Made by a program: the position numbers and the translations under genes
The notes under the pieces: model-generated
The model's input: only the letters and a program-made list of their open reading frames with translations
The model's database searches: none
Told to the model about the DNA's origin: nothing
NCBI RefSeq assembly: GCF_029873635.1
Contig: NC_080420.1
Coordinates: forward strand, 30,185,032 to 30,249,031
Length of the DNA stretch: 64,000 bases
Direction: 5' to 3'
Origin: Malania oleifera
Lineage: Eukaryota; Streptophyta; Magnoliopsida; Santalales; Ximeniaceae
Shown: positions 1 to 12,500 of the stretch, one piece after another
Layout: each line of letters opens with the position of its first letter
Numbering within the stretch: position 1 is the first letter of the stretch

Positions 1-3000
1 GTTACAAGTTCTCACCAGCGAACAATACCGTCAACTCTTGGATCTTTTATCTCCCTTAAACACCAATTCTACCAATTTTGCTAGTAACCTCGCCTTTTGT
101 CATTCTGCTTCTCTTTATAACACTGAATGGATTGTTGATTTAGGTGCCTCCGATCACATGACTTCCAATTTTTCTTCTCTTGATAATATTTAGCTTCTCA
201 ATCAGCCATGCCCCATTAAACTTCCAAATGGTGATATTGTTTCTGTAACTCATACTAGCACTATGCGGTTCTCTCCTACTTTCTCTCTTACTAATGTTCT
301 TTATGTGCTTTCATTTAAATTTAATTTATTATCCATGCAAACTTACCAAGGATCTCAATTGTGTTGCTATATTTTTTTCCCACATTTTGTGTCTTTTAGG
401 ACCTATCAACAAGGAGGCTGATTAGACGTGTGAAGTACAGGGTGGACTTTACCACTATAAACCTCCCTCCGCCACAGTTTTCCACTCTCAACATGTTTTT
501 GACACTACTCTTTGGCATCAACATCTTTGTCACCCTTCTATCTCATGTATTCCGGAAACCTTAAATATTTCTTCTTCTTATTTGCCCTGTGATGTTTGTA
601 TTAGAGCAAATCACACTCGTTTACCTTTTTCTTTAAATACAAATAAGAGCACATTTTGTTTTAATCAGATTTATTGTGATATATGGGGTGGTTATCCTAC
701 GACTTCATTTTTTGGTGCACATTATTTTTTAACAATCGTGGATGACTACTCGTGTGCTACATAGGTCTATCTTATGCGTATGAAATCTCATACTTTCTCT
801 TGCCTTACGATTTTTTTTGCCATCGTTAAAAATAAATTCAATTGCACTGTTAAGTACGTGCGCACTGATAATGGTAGAGAATTTCTATCCACTCCACTCC
901 AAACTTTTTTCCATGATCAAGGCATTTTTCATAAGCGCACATGTGTGGATACACCTCAACAGAATGGTGTTGCCGAGCGTAAACATCGCCATCTTCTTAA
1001 TGTGGCTCAGTGCTTATGTTTTCAAGCTAATCTTCTCATCTCTTTTTATGGTGAATGCATTCTCACAGCCACTTACTTAATTAACCACACCTCTTTGCCC
1101 AACCTCAATCATAAGTCGCCTTATGAACTTCTTTTTCAAAAACCACCATCATATACACACTTGCAAGTGTTTTGGTGCTTGTGTTATGCCCAAAGTGCTC
1201 GCCAACACTGTGATAAATTCTCTTCTCGTGTTCTTCGATGTGTTTTCTCAGGTTATCTTGCTCATCATAAGGCTTATTGTGTCTACGATCTTGAAAACAA
1301 AAAAAATTTTATCTCCCGCTATGTCACTTTGAAGAGAATGTTTTTCCCTATCATTTCATATCTCCAACTCTTACATCTACTCTAGTCCTTCCCTTTCCTA
1401 TTCCCGATATACATCCTTCCTACACTTTACCTACTCCACCAACCACACCAAACCCTAGCCCCCCATCTCTCCCTCCTTCTCACTTGGTCTCCTCACCACC
1501 TTCCTCACCCTCACCCCTTCCCCACCACCCCCTCCACCCACCTCTTCACGACCCAAACGAGCTGTCACACATCCCTCTTACTCAGCTGATTATATATGCT
1601 CTACTTTACCACTATCCTCCACAACTTCACAGGTTTCAAGATTTCCCTTAGGTACGGTTCATTGTCTCTCATCTTTTTTATCTTATCGTCGTTTCTCTCA
1701 TCAACATTTGAATTTTCTTTATGTCATGTCCCAACATCCCAAACCCACCTCATATTCTCAGGCTGTGCTACACTCCTACTGGCGTGATGTCATGGCTTTT
1801 GAAATCCAAGCCTTAGAAACCAATAATACATGGGTTTTTCAACACCTTCCACTTGAAAAAAAAAAACCAATTGGTTGTAAATGGGTGTTCAAAACAAAGC
1901 TTCGGGCCGATGGATCCATAGAGCTACACAAAACTCGCTCGGTGGCCAAGGGCTACACTCAGGTAGAAAGTTTGGATTATCATGATACTTTTGCTTATGT
2001 TGCTAAACTCGTTGCTGTTAGGTGTGTTCTTGTAGTGGCTGTAGCTTGGAATTGGCATCTCCTTCAATTGGACGTTAACAATGCTTTTCTTTATGGTGAC
2101 CTCAATGAGGAGGTTTATATGATCCCTCCACCGGGTTATTGAAAACAGGGGGAGACTCATGTTTGTCGTCTTCAGAAATCCCTTTATGGCCTTAAGCAAG
2201 CTTCTTGCGATTGGTTCTCTAAATTATCTTTTGTTTTACTTGCTGCGGGCTTCACCCAATCTCAAGCTGATCACTCTCTTTTCACCTACTCTCGGGATCA
2301 GTTTTTTACTCTCATACTTGTTTATGTTGATGACATTCTCATGGTAGGCAATGATCTCTCCGATATTAGCACTTTCAAAGTCATGCTCGTTTAGAAATTC
2401 AAACTCAAGGATCTTGGAAAATTAAAATATTTCCTTGGCCTCGAAGTTGCTCGCTCTCCCACTGGCATCTTTCTTAACCAACGCAAATATGCTCTTGGCA
2501 TCCTCACTAATAGTGGTCATCTGGGTGCTCATCATGCCCACTTTCCCGTGGAACAAAATCTGAAGCTTAATAATACTGATGGTGATCTTATCTCCGATCC
2601 AAACTTGTTTCAGCGACTCGTTGGATGTTTGATATATCTCACCATCACTCATCCTGACATTGTATTTCTAGTCAATATTCTCAGTCAATTTATGCACCAG
2701 CCCAGACAACCGCATTATGATGCTTCTGTATATGTTCTTCGATACATTAAGGCATCTCGAGGACAAGACTTTATTTTTTCCTACTGCCAACACTTTTCAA
2801 GTCATAGCTTATTTTGATTCAGATTGTGCTAATTGTCCACTCACTCGCCCCTCTACCACTAGGTTTTTCATTCAGTTGGGCACTAGTCCAATTTCTTGAC
2901 GCACTAAGAAACAAACTATAGTCTCTCGCTCCTCCGCTGAAGCTGAGTACCAGGCACTTGCTTCCATTACCTGTGAACTTACATGACTCAAAACTCTTTT

Positions 3001-3280
3001 AAATGATCTTGGCATACCGCATTCCCAGCCTATGCTCTTATATTGTGACAACCAAGCGGCTCTTCGCATTGTCCAGAATCCTGTTTTCCACAAACGTACC
3101 AAACATATAGAAATCGATTGTCATATTGTTCGTGAAAAGTTATGGGCCGATCTCTTCTTCACTAAGCATATTCCTACCCACAGTCAACTTGCCGATATCT
3201 TCACCAAAACTTTGGGTCGTGAACATTTCCAACACTTATCACGCAAGTTGGGCATTACAGATCTCCATGCTCCAACTTGA
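1..3280 (+). pseudogene. copia gag-pol remnant (PR-IN-RT-RNase H)
   Basis: Broken polyprotein read in several frames. A protease active-site stretch WIVDLGASDHMT lies near 130-165, with DLGA in place of the usual DTGA. Integrase follows: a CDVC zinc-binding end near 590, catalytic-core pieces IVDDYS near 735 and RTDNGREF near 860, then VDTPQQNGVAERKH near 950. Reverse transcriptase runs from about 1850 (GCKWVFK) through [13 protein letters not shown] near 2065 to the YVDD active site near 2325. RNase H includes SRSSAEAEYQAL near 2925 and ends with ADIFTKTLG near 3200. In-frame stops occur at about 192, 421, 2140 and 2393. No product is expected. Confidence 0.93.
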
Positions 3281-3287
3281 GGGGGAG

Positions 3288-3420
3288 TATTAGAGATATA
3301 TACACTTTCCATTTAGAGCAATATATACTTTCCATTTTTTTTCAATTCTCTCATGTATATATACCCTTGTAATCCTTGTATTATGTATGAATCAATAAAG
3401 AAAATTATTTTTCTCTAATA
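3288..3420 (+). repeat. 133-bp copia 3' LTR
   Basis: Bounded by perfect 9-bp inverted ends TATTAGAGA and TCTCTAATA, directly after the purine tract. The expected TG...CA ends read TA...TA. It contains a TATATATA stretch and an AATAAA signal at about 3394 (ATCAATAAAG), consistent with the LTR promoter and poly(A) region. Confidence 0.8.
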
Positions 3421-3426
3421 TTAACA

Positions 3427-3725
3427 TTAGGTGTAACTCTTATAGAAGATAAGATCAGGGAGAGACGACTCAGATGGCAGGAACACTTGCAATGTAGGCC
3501 ACATAATGCACTTGTGAGGAAGAGTGACTTAATTACCGTGGAGGGTAGTAGAAGGGGTAGGGGTAGACCTAAAATAACTTGAGATGAGATTTTGAGTAAG
3601 GATTTAATATTCTTGAATCTCCCAAAAGAAATAGTCCATGATGGCATAAATTGGCGAAAAAAGATCCATATAGCGGACACCACTTAGTGGGACTAAGGCT
3701 TAGTTTTGATGTTGTTATTATTGAA
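3427..3725 (+). mobile_element. RTE-type LINE, 3' terminal fragment
   Basis: Frame 3427 reads LGVTLIEDKIRERRLRWQEH, then VEGSRRGRGRPK and NWRKKIHIAD. This is the C-terminal end of plant RTE-class LINE polyproteins, whose family pattern is IEDKMRE..RLRWFGH...RGRPK..W...I..D...WR..IH.AD. The fragment ends in a TTG/TTA-rich stretch, as RTE elements often do. A stop interrupts it after GRPKIT. It starts about 6 bp after the copia LTR. Confidence 0.75.
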
Positions 3726-4232
3726 AGTACTCTTATCTTCCAAAATATAAGTTGATGCATCAACCTTTTTAGAAATTTTTTTCAAACTTTATGACAATGA
3801 TGATGTTCAATATGTTTTGAGTTCGATCTCACTCGTTAGGTCCACTAATATGACTTTCATTATGATAGAGGCATGACCCAGTTTAATGACCTGCATGTTC
3901 TTTGAAGGAGGCCACATATAATTTTTTTTAACAATTATTTGACATCTTGATGCTTCAAACTAATGAAATTTAACATTTTTTATATTATTTTTGTTAATTC
4001 TCAAAACTGATCATTTCAAGGACGAATCTACTACAATCGTAAAACATTAATAATAATTTGAAGGTGAGCCACAATCGAGCTACTGACATAAACATTTTTT
4101 TTCCTTGATAATGGAGGAGTTAGACAATAAATCGACTCTCCTATCGGAAACCTAGTTGAGCAATGCTGCCTGAACCCCGCCATACTGAACTACAATTAAA
4201 AGTAAATTTTGATCCGTGAGGAATCAAATTCA
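3726..4232. other. gene-less AT-rich stretch
   Basis: No reading frame with recognisable protein features on either strand, and no clear terminal repeats. It could be decayed transposon DNA. Confidence 0.5.
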
Positions 4233-4316
4233 AGATGTTTATGTTGATGGCTCAGTCCACAGATGTTTATGTTGATGGTTCACTCCACAGATGTTTATGT
4301 TGATGGCGCACTCCAC
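4233..4316. repeat. 28-bp direct repeat, three copies
   Basis: Three adjacent 28-bp units, 4233-4260, 4261-4288 and 4289-4316, each starting AGATGTTTATGTTGATGG and ending CCAC. They differ only in a few bases in the last third. Looks like a small tandem expansion; no function is visible. Confidence 0.9.
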
Positions 4317-4571
4317 AGCTTGCCATGCTGGTGGACTAGTAATGTAGCCATCTAGCTGGTCTGAGCTACCCTATGAGTATTGATTCTGATATTCGAAGAA
4401 ACTCATTGCAACCCATATACATATTATGGTCCCCAAGCCCACTGGTAGCTTGCATTTCCATGAGTTCACTTAGGCATGTTTATTCTCATTTGCAGTTCCC
4501 AGAAGAGTTCTCCGTTCAACTTTTCACAACATTATTCCCCCCCTCAAAACGACACATGTCAAACGAAGGTT

Positions 4572-4709
4572 GTGTTTGGAAGCACGAAATTTGAGGCTTC
4601 AAATTTGAATGTGTAGATTTAAACAAAAAACAATTCGATTTTGCAAATCAATTTCAGCCAAAACCAGGAAAATCTAAATCTAAGGCCTCGAATCTATGCT
4701 TCCAAACAC
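4572..4709. mobile_element. MITE-like foldback element
   Basis: GTGTTTGGAAGCA at the left edge is the reverse complement of TGCTTCCAAACAC at the right edge. The pairing continues imperfectly inward to about 24 bp. The interior is AT-rich and non-coding. Size (138 bp) and structure fit a MITE. No convincing target duplication is seen, so the superfamily is unassigned. Confidence 0.6.
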
Positions 4710-4972
4710 GGAGTAAGAAATATTGCGAGAATACCATTTTCTGAAATTAAAACTGCATGAAGTTGAAATAGTGCAAATGGCAAGAAAGGGGGCAGAAAGA
4801 GTATATTTTGAGCTTTGGGCATGTAATCTAAGGCCTCGAATCTATGCTTCCAAACACGGAGTAAGAAATATTGCAAGAATACCATTTTCTGAAATTAAAA
4901 CTGCATGAAGTTGAAATAGTGCAAATGGCAAGAAAGGTGGCAGAAAGAGTATATTTTGAGCTTTGGGCATGT
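4677..4972. repeat. 148-bp tandem duplication
   Basis: 4677-4824 is repeated at 4825-4972 with two base differences found by eye (GCGAGAAT/GCAAGAAT and AAAGGGGGC/AAAGGTGGC). The duplicated unit includes the right terminal repeat of the MITE-like element at 4572-4709, so it arose after that element was in place. Confidence 0.92.
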
Positions 4973-5276
4973 TGTCAATTTTTCACAATCATAATGTTCC
5001 TGTTGGTGTTTGCTGTAGAAGAGAAATGAGAGGAAGGGGAAGGGGGCGGTTTGAATTGACAACGGCTAGTAGGATTTGAAGTGTTTGTACTTGTGGTGAG
5101 GAGCTCTCCGGTTGACAAGTGGGTGGCAAGGTGGGCTGCAGCCGTCCAGGTTCACTGGGAATTGAACTTGGAACATGCTCAATCAGTGCAACAACTACTG
5201 CTGCTGGGATTTCCTGCTGCTTCAATATGTTTTTTATACCATTCCTCATCTTCAGAAGGTTTATATATGTATATAA

Positions 5277-5308
<32 letters not shown>

Positions 5309-6389
5309 GGTATTAAACCCACTTATATAATAGATTAATACAATCATTCAAATTTTTTTTATCAAAAAAAGGAAAAGAAAAGGAACTTTAGATGGGAAAA
5401 GTGATACTGCATGCTCCCAACTCACATGGTTCACAATTATATGGTAAACAGAATCTAATGCTAGCAGCATTATGTCTGATTAGTATATGACTCAACACCC
5501 ATGATTAGGAAATTAACACAATGTGGATTATATCCTGAAATACTTCTTGGTTAAACATTTGATTGATATGCACGGATTACGCTAGAAGCATAAGATCATA
5601 TTATTTGAGAAAATCAACAGTAGCCTGCAATGGGAATTCCCCATCTTATCAGACTGATGAAGATGATGATCATGATTCATGGCCCATCAGGAAATCATAC
5701 AAACATCAAATAGTCAAACATTGATGAGTCAATTTCCATGATGTATGATATGATGGATGTTGATATTTTGTGAACCTCAATGCGTAGTATATCATCTCAT
5801 ATTTATGTGACCACAAAAGCTTTGCTAGTGAAAGCGGTGTATATATATAATTGTAAAGTTTTGGTTATCCTCATTCTAGTGGAAATCAGGGCTGGTCTAA
5901 TTAGAGGAGACCTTTGTGTTCTTTGTACACTATTTACCCAATAAGCCTAGCTTTTATTAAAAAAAAAAATCATCTGATCTTGACTTATTATTAAGGCAGT
6001 GATTCTCATATTCTCATCCCCATGGCCCAAAATTACCCTTGATTGCATGTTCTATGAAGAAACAAAAGGCAGTTCACATAAGGAGTTAAAATTTATGCCA
6101 ACTTAAATCTCAAATGGTCACACAAATAAGCCTTCTAAAGGGCTTTGCGTTTCATGTATTTTGAACTGGGTTAGTCCCACTCCATTTACATATGTTCAAA
6201 TTCTTAACAAGCACATGTTGGCCGAGAAGTCATCACGTACCCGTGACGGCTCGGAGATTTTCCGGCACGAACCTGGCTACTTTACCTGTCAAGTGGAGGG
6301 AACATAGGATAATATAAGTGAGAGGATATTTTAGAATGTGCTCGCAAGGGCATCTGTACGAGCACGTCAGTCAATTCCTTTTCCACCCA
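4973..6389. other. intergenic region upstream of PHO1;H1
   Basis: About 1.4 kb with no supported gene. It holds an (AT)n microsatellite at 5282-5308 and an A-run near 5960. I looked for the PHR1-binding consensus GNATATNC in the 600 bp before the start codon and did not see one by eye. The 86-codon minus-strand frame at 4989-5249 has no recognisable domain and is not called. Confidence 0.55.
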
Positions 6390-6397
6390 TATATAAG
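6390..6397 (+). promoter_or_regulatory. TATA box of PHO1;H1
   Basis: TATATAAG in the context CCACCCATATATAAGGTG, 128 bp before the ATG. A start of transcription near 6420-6430 would give a leader of about 90-100 nt. Inferred from position only. Confidence 0.55.
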
Positions 6398-6419
6398 GTG
6401 CCCATGGGCTTCAATTGAA

Positions 6420-6517
6420 GAACTCACAAAGTCATACACAGCACCCAGAACTCCTCATTTTTCTCTGCCAAAAAAGAAAAAAAAAAAAAAAAAAAAAAAA
6501 AATAGCGAAGGAGAGAA
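6420..6517 (+). other. probable 5' leader with 26-nt A-run
   Basis: Between the TATA box and the start codon. It contains an uninterrupted run of 26 A at 6477-6502 that ends 15 bp before the ATG. The start context is GAGAAATGG, with G at +4. The transcription start is inferred, not seen. Confidence 0.45.
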
Positions 6518-9500
6518 ATGGTGAAGTTCACCAAGCAGTTTGAGGGACAGCTTGTCCCTGAATGGAAAGAGGCCTTTGTTGATTACTGGCAACTCAAGAA
6601 GGACATTAAGAAAATCCACCTCTTCAACAGTAATAATAATATATCCAACAAGAACCAAGACAGCTCTTCTCCCAGCACCTTCTTTTCCTCTTTGAAGAAG
6701 TTCTCATTCTATGGCCATCAACATAGAGACCATAGGGTCATTAAAGTACTCTCTCCCCCCCTTAATGTGTCCAATGTCCAAGCACACAATTATAACACAA
6801 ATAATACAGAATGATTTTTATTGATGGTTTAATGCAATTTTTGTTGTTTATCAGGTTCATACGAAGCTGGCATCATCTGAGAGCAAGGGGGACTTGTACG
6901 AGACTGAACTGTTAGAGCAATTCGCTGATACCGATAGTGCCAATGAATTCTTTTCATGTTTGGACCTTCAGCTTAATAAAGTGAATCAGTTTTACAAGGG
7001 CAAGGAGAGAGAGTTTCTGGAGAGAGGGGAGTCCTTAAAGAAGCAGTTGGAGATTCTCACTCAGCTGAAAACAGTCATCAAGCAACAACGCAGCAAAGAA
7101 GACTCTTCCCAGGACCCAAAGGAGGATGCCTCAATTTCATGCACCATCTCATGTGGTATGTATGAAATATTTTTCTCTGTTTTAGACTCATTTAAGAACA
7201 AAAGAGATTCAATGCATGCTAAACTGGGCTTGCCTTTAGTGATTTCTCCCCTGTTTCTATTACTGTCATTTTGATCCATAACCATTCATTTATCCACGTA
7301 ATAAATCACATTTTCTTTTGCGAAGTTAATCAATCTTAACGTAAACATGTATCTGTATGTTGTTCCATCAAACCATATATTCAATTTGAAATTTACATAT
7401 CCAATACTCATAGAACTTAAGGAGTTGCGATTATGACTTTGGATCCTCTCCTCTCTCTAACATGTGCAATACCTATCCATATTTTGCAAGTCCTCCCGAA
7501 TGTAAAAATCTCGGGAAATTGGAAACCTAAGCATAAAAATCATACATTATGTTTCTTTAGTTAATAAGGATCATGAATAATTGTTGTAGATGATGTTGAT
7601 TGAAGAACAATTTAATTTTACTTCCCCTCCCTCTCCTTGGGCTGCAGAGGATGAATCCAGTAGGGGCAAAACAGAACAAGAACAGGGGCAGGACAGCACC
7701 ACAGGTGAGTTTGAGAGAAATGATGTGCAATTTGCAGACTCCCTTAACCCTGATGAGATGGGAAAATCAATGAGAATGAATAAAGAAGATGAAAAAATGA
7801 GAACTCCTTCGGGCCGTATTTTCAATTGCCAGGGGAGGAACTTGAGAATTAACATTCCTCTCACAACACCCACTCGCACATTCTCGGCAATCAGTTACTT
7901 AGTCTGGGAAGATCTGATGAACCAGTCCTCCAAGAAATGCGGCCCCGAAGGAAACAAGCTTCATATCAACAAAACCAAGCTGCATCATGCAGAGAAGATG
8001 ATCAAAAGAGCTTCCATTGAGCTCTACAAAGGTCTAGGCTATCTCAAAACCTACAGGTAATATTCAATCCGTTGCACATTCTTAAACATTTGTAAGGAAT
8101 TGAATCTTACTACATTTCCATGGTACATATGTTTTCAGGAACCTAAACATGCTTGCTTTTGTGAAGATCTTGAAGAAGCTTGACAAGGTGAGTTAATGTG
8201 TCTTTTTAGTCTTTTTGGAACTTTCATATTAATGAAACCACTGGGATTTTTAACTGAATAATTTTTTTTCTTTTTTTCAGGTCACTAATAAGCAAATTCT
8301 TCCCATTTATTTAAGAGTAGCCGAGAGTTCCTACTTTAATACTTCAGACAAGGTAAATTGTTCAACCGTGAACTTTCGGCTTTTTAAAAAAAAAAAAAAA
8401 AAAAAAATTTCTAACGGCCACCTTTCATCCATAGCTGTTTACTATGTATGCATGAAATTATAATTGGAGTTGGATGTTGGTCACAAGAGTTTGCTTCATC
8501 TGATGATTTTTCCGACAATTACAAGTGGCCACAAATCCTATAAAGTCCATTTTCTGCACAAAAAGATGGCCATTAGCCCAAAGTTTTATATGCATCACAG
8601 CTAGATGTTCTTGTCTGTCACTACATTGGCAATTTGGTATTGCAGCAAGCTTCTTTAACGAGCTGAACTTCGCTGAATGCAGGTAATGAAGTTAGCAGAT
8701 GAAATCGAAGAGCTATTTACTAAACACTTTGCCAAAGAAGACCACAGTAAGGCCATGAAATACCTTAAACCACACCAGCGTAAAGAATCACATGCTGTGA
8801 CCTTTTTCATTGGTGAGATTATATTAAATAATTTCCCAAGATAATATTGCATTATTATGCAAATCTGCAAATGGCTTCTCTTTTTATTTTTTTGACCACT
8901 AGGCTAGGCTTTGTTGCAAAAGCCCTGCCTGATTTGCTTTTCTGTGGTGGAATATAAAGCTATTGCTCAATGTTAGGCCATCAACATGCAAGAGACAAAG
9001 TTGACCCTGACCCCACATGGATTGAACCTCTTAAACCCCCACTAGTTATTGGAAAAAGGTAGCTGTAGTTAGTTTTCGCCTTTCAGCTATTTGCATGGAC
9101 GTTTCTAAATGATTGAAGCAGAAGAGCTTCGTAGTTTTTCACTGTTAGAATCACCAACCACCACATCTAGAAAGGAAATTTTAGGCCTTTACAAGTTGAT
9201 TTATAGTTCATTTGCACCCCTAGCAGTGCACAATTGAAATCCTGGCTCCATCACTGTATGTTAATGGACATAACTTATTAATCACTTCTCATACTGGAAC
9301 CCCTCAAGAATAGAATTTATGATTTAAAGTGGAGACCCATCCAGCCTTATTTCAGGCCTATATAGACAAACCCATTTTGCTATCAATCACAAATTAAAAC
9401 TTGTGAAAACCCACAAACTTAAAAGCTTAATCATTTTGACCCCAGCCGTTAGCCAAGGTTTCAAACCCCAAATTTGCATTGGACATTTGGTTAGGCAGTT

Positions 9501-12500
9501 TTTGGGGCATTCTAATGGAACTTTTATATTATAAGTGTCAAGTTTTAACCTTGGGAAAGGCATAGAAAGGGATTTGTCATAGAAAATGAGCTATCCCATT
9601 AATGGGATTTCCCAATGAACCAAAAGAAAAAGGTTTGAAATAGTGATCCTGCCCTTTTGTGGACACTGTACAAGGTCCATCATATTGAGAATTTCACTTG
9701 TGAGTTTATCCCACATTAAAAAAATTGAGGGATGATGAGTGCTTATATACATGGTTGGGCCCAAAACCCAATAGGTTTAAGCTTTTAGGTGAAGTTGGTT
9801 TTCACTCATATGTATCAAGCCTATTCATGGATTCTTTCGATGCTAAAAAGTGGTATTAAAGCCAACGGTTCGTAATTCTAGGTGAACGATATTGTAAAAG
9901 AAAAGTCATGAAGTTAATTCTTCAATTGAGCTTCAATGAGGGAGACGGTTTCCGTTCAAGGTGGAGCATGAAAAAATTGAGTGGATGACGGGTAAATATA
10001 TACATGGTTGAGCCCAAGACCTAATAACCTTAAGCTTTTGGGTCAAGTTGGTGTTCACCCATGCGCATCAAGTCTATTCATGGACTCCTGCATGTAAGAA
10101 TTTATTTTATTATTTTGCTAAAATTATAGAATGTTTAATTATCATGATCTTCACAAAATGTCCGTTGGCCTTCCATTTCATGTGGGTCATAATTCTACAC
10201 TCCGGTGTTAACACACTCAAGTCTTAGAACAGTATCCATGTTATATGTGCAGCAAGTGCAGTATCTTGTTTAAAACCCTTGGCCTGAAACTACTCATTAA
10301 TTTTGCTTATATAAAATGAACAGGACTTTTCACCGGGTGCCTCATTGCACTATTTGCTGGGTATGTCATCGTGGCTCATGTGACAGGGATGTACAGACAG
10401 CAAAATGACAGTGTCTATATGGAGACTGTCTACCCTGTGCTTAGGTAAGCACTCTTAACTCTCTATCTCTCTCTCTCTCTCTCAATTCTTTTTAAGTGGT
10501 TCGTGTATCAGAGGCAACTAATTAAGAAATTGGTTTATTTGTCTGCAGCATGTTCAGCCTATTGTTTCTGCATTTGTTTTTGTACGGGTGCAACATTTTC
10601 ATGTGGAGAAAGGCTCGTATAAACTATGGCTTCATTTTTGAGCTAGCTCCTACCAAGGAGCTCAAATACAGAGATGTATTTTTAATCTGTACCACTTCAA
10701 TTACTACTGTAATTGGGGTCATGTTTGTTCATTTGTCACTTGTCGCAAAACGGTACTCATCTACCCAGGTCCAAGCAATCCCTGGCCTCCTTTTACTGGT
10801 AATTCTTTCATCTTACAGAATACTGCTTTATACCCATTTATTAGATTACTCAGAATCTAATATCTTAACTTTCTTCTCTGCCTAGATCTTCTTAATCTTG
10901 CTTGTGTGCCCCTTCAACGTTGTCTACCGATCAAGTCGGTATCGCTTCCTTTGTGTGATAAGGAATATAATTTTGTCCCCTCTCTATAAGGTACCATCTG
11001 TCTCCCATGTTCCATCATTTTCAGTCACCATACATGGTTCCATGAAAAATTAAACCTGTTATGGAATTGAAGCAAAAGAATTACCGTCGTGGTTTGAGTG
11101 TTTCATTTTTGAACAGGCTAAACCATAATTTATTAACCATCGGTCTGACTTCTCTAACTGCCTCTGCAGGTTGTCATGCTAGATTTTTTCATGGCTGATC
11201 AACTATGTAGTCAGGTATGTTGATCATAGAAAAGAAGCACTAGAATGCCTTCAGATGCTTTATAATATGAATTTAACTGTTTTTTTTATTAATTTTTGAG
11301 ATAATATAGGTGCCAATGCTCAGAAACCTCGAGTACATTGCTTGTTACTATATAACTGGAAGCTACAGAACTCAGGACTATGGATATTGCACTAGGACTA
11401 ACAAGGATCTTGCTTATGCTGTTTCGTTTTTGCCATATTACTGGAGGGCGATGCAGGTTTAGTAATATGCTATCTGCTTGAACTAGAACTTCCCACAAGT
11501 TTACACTTATTTATTTAATGACTTCAGAGGAATAAACCATTTCTAATAGATTTTTGCTCAATTGGGGCTGCAGTGTGCTCGGCGGTGGTTTGATGAGGGC
11601 GAGACATGCCATCTCACCAATCTAGGAAAGTATGTATCAGCGATGTTAGCAGCAGGAGCCAGAGTGGCTTATGAAAAAGAAAGGAGTGTTGGATGGCTAT
11701 GTCTTGTGGTAGTCATGTCCAGTATTGCAACAGTTTATCAATTGTATTGGGACTATGTAAAAGATTGGGGTTTGCTCCAGTTTCATTCCAAGAACCCCTG
11801 GCTAAGGAATGAACTAATGCTTCGTCGGAAAATCATTTACTTCTTCTCTATGGTATATGTTATTTCCCTGCTCTTGATCCCAGCACGCAATGAGAGTTGT
11901 ATGGTTCTCATGAGCCTTTGGCAGAAATTATTGCCCATACAAAACTATGATCCACCTCCCACATCTACACGCCTACTAAGTTATATGTCCAAAGCACTAC
12001 AATGACCTCGGATTTTTTTTTTCCGATCAATAATCAGAAGGAAAGTCTTAAGCAGCAAGACGAACATTTTTTCTTTAGAAAAGCACAGAGACAATGACGG
12101 GTAAAAAATGGGAAATTAAGATGCCAATTGCAAATCCAACCGATAGATACAAAAGTTGTCCACCATATAGAAACAATGATGATTTGTATTTTATAGGGTT
12201 GTGAAGTTATATTATTTTTCCAATTTGAAAGATAATATAAATCCCAAGATGGGTATGTCATGCAGGGATTGAACCTTATTCTCAGGCTTGCTTGGTTGCA
12301 AACTGTTCTCCATCCAAATTTTGGTGGTGTTGACTATAGAGTAACTGGATTATTTTTAGCAGCCCTTGAAGTAATCAGAAGAGGGCAGTGGAATTTCTAC
12401 AGGTACCATTCAGTTTCTGAGTTTCATTATACATAATTCGAAGTTGGTTCATCTGTCAGTCAAAAAAAATATTCAGTACAAACATGCTAGCTAAGATGCG

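Larger units (their letters stand above)
1..3420 (+). mobile_element. Ty1/copia retrotransposon, 3' part, decayed
   Basis: The window opens inside a copia element; its 5' LTR, PBS and most of gag lie outside. The order protease, integrase, reverse transcriptase, RNase H, purine tract, LTR is the copia order. The purine tract GAGGGGGAG directly precedes the LTR at 3288. The very short LTR (133 bp) recalls the Tos17 group, whose LTR is 138 bp. Stop codons and frame changes throughout show that it is no longer autonomous. The far-side target duplication cannot be checked because the 5' end is missing. Confidence 0.93.

Noticed and set aside
4989..5249. 86-codon minus-strand frame near the PHO1;H1 promoter
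   Set aside because: Pro/Leu/Ser-rich, no domain, no start or splice context; composition alone can explain it.
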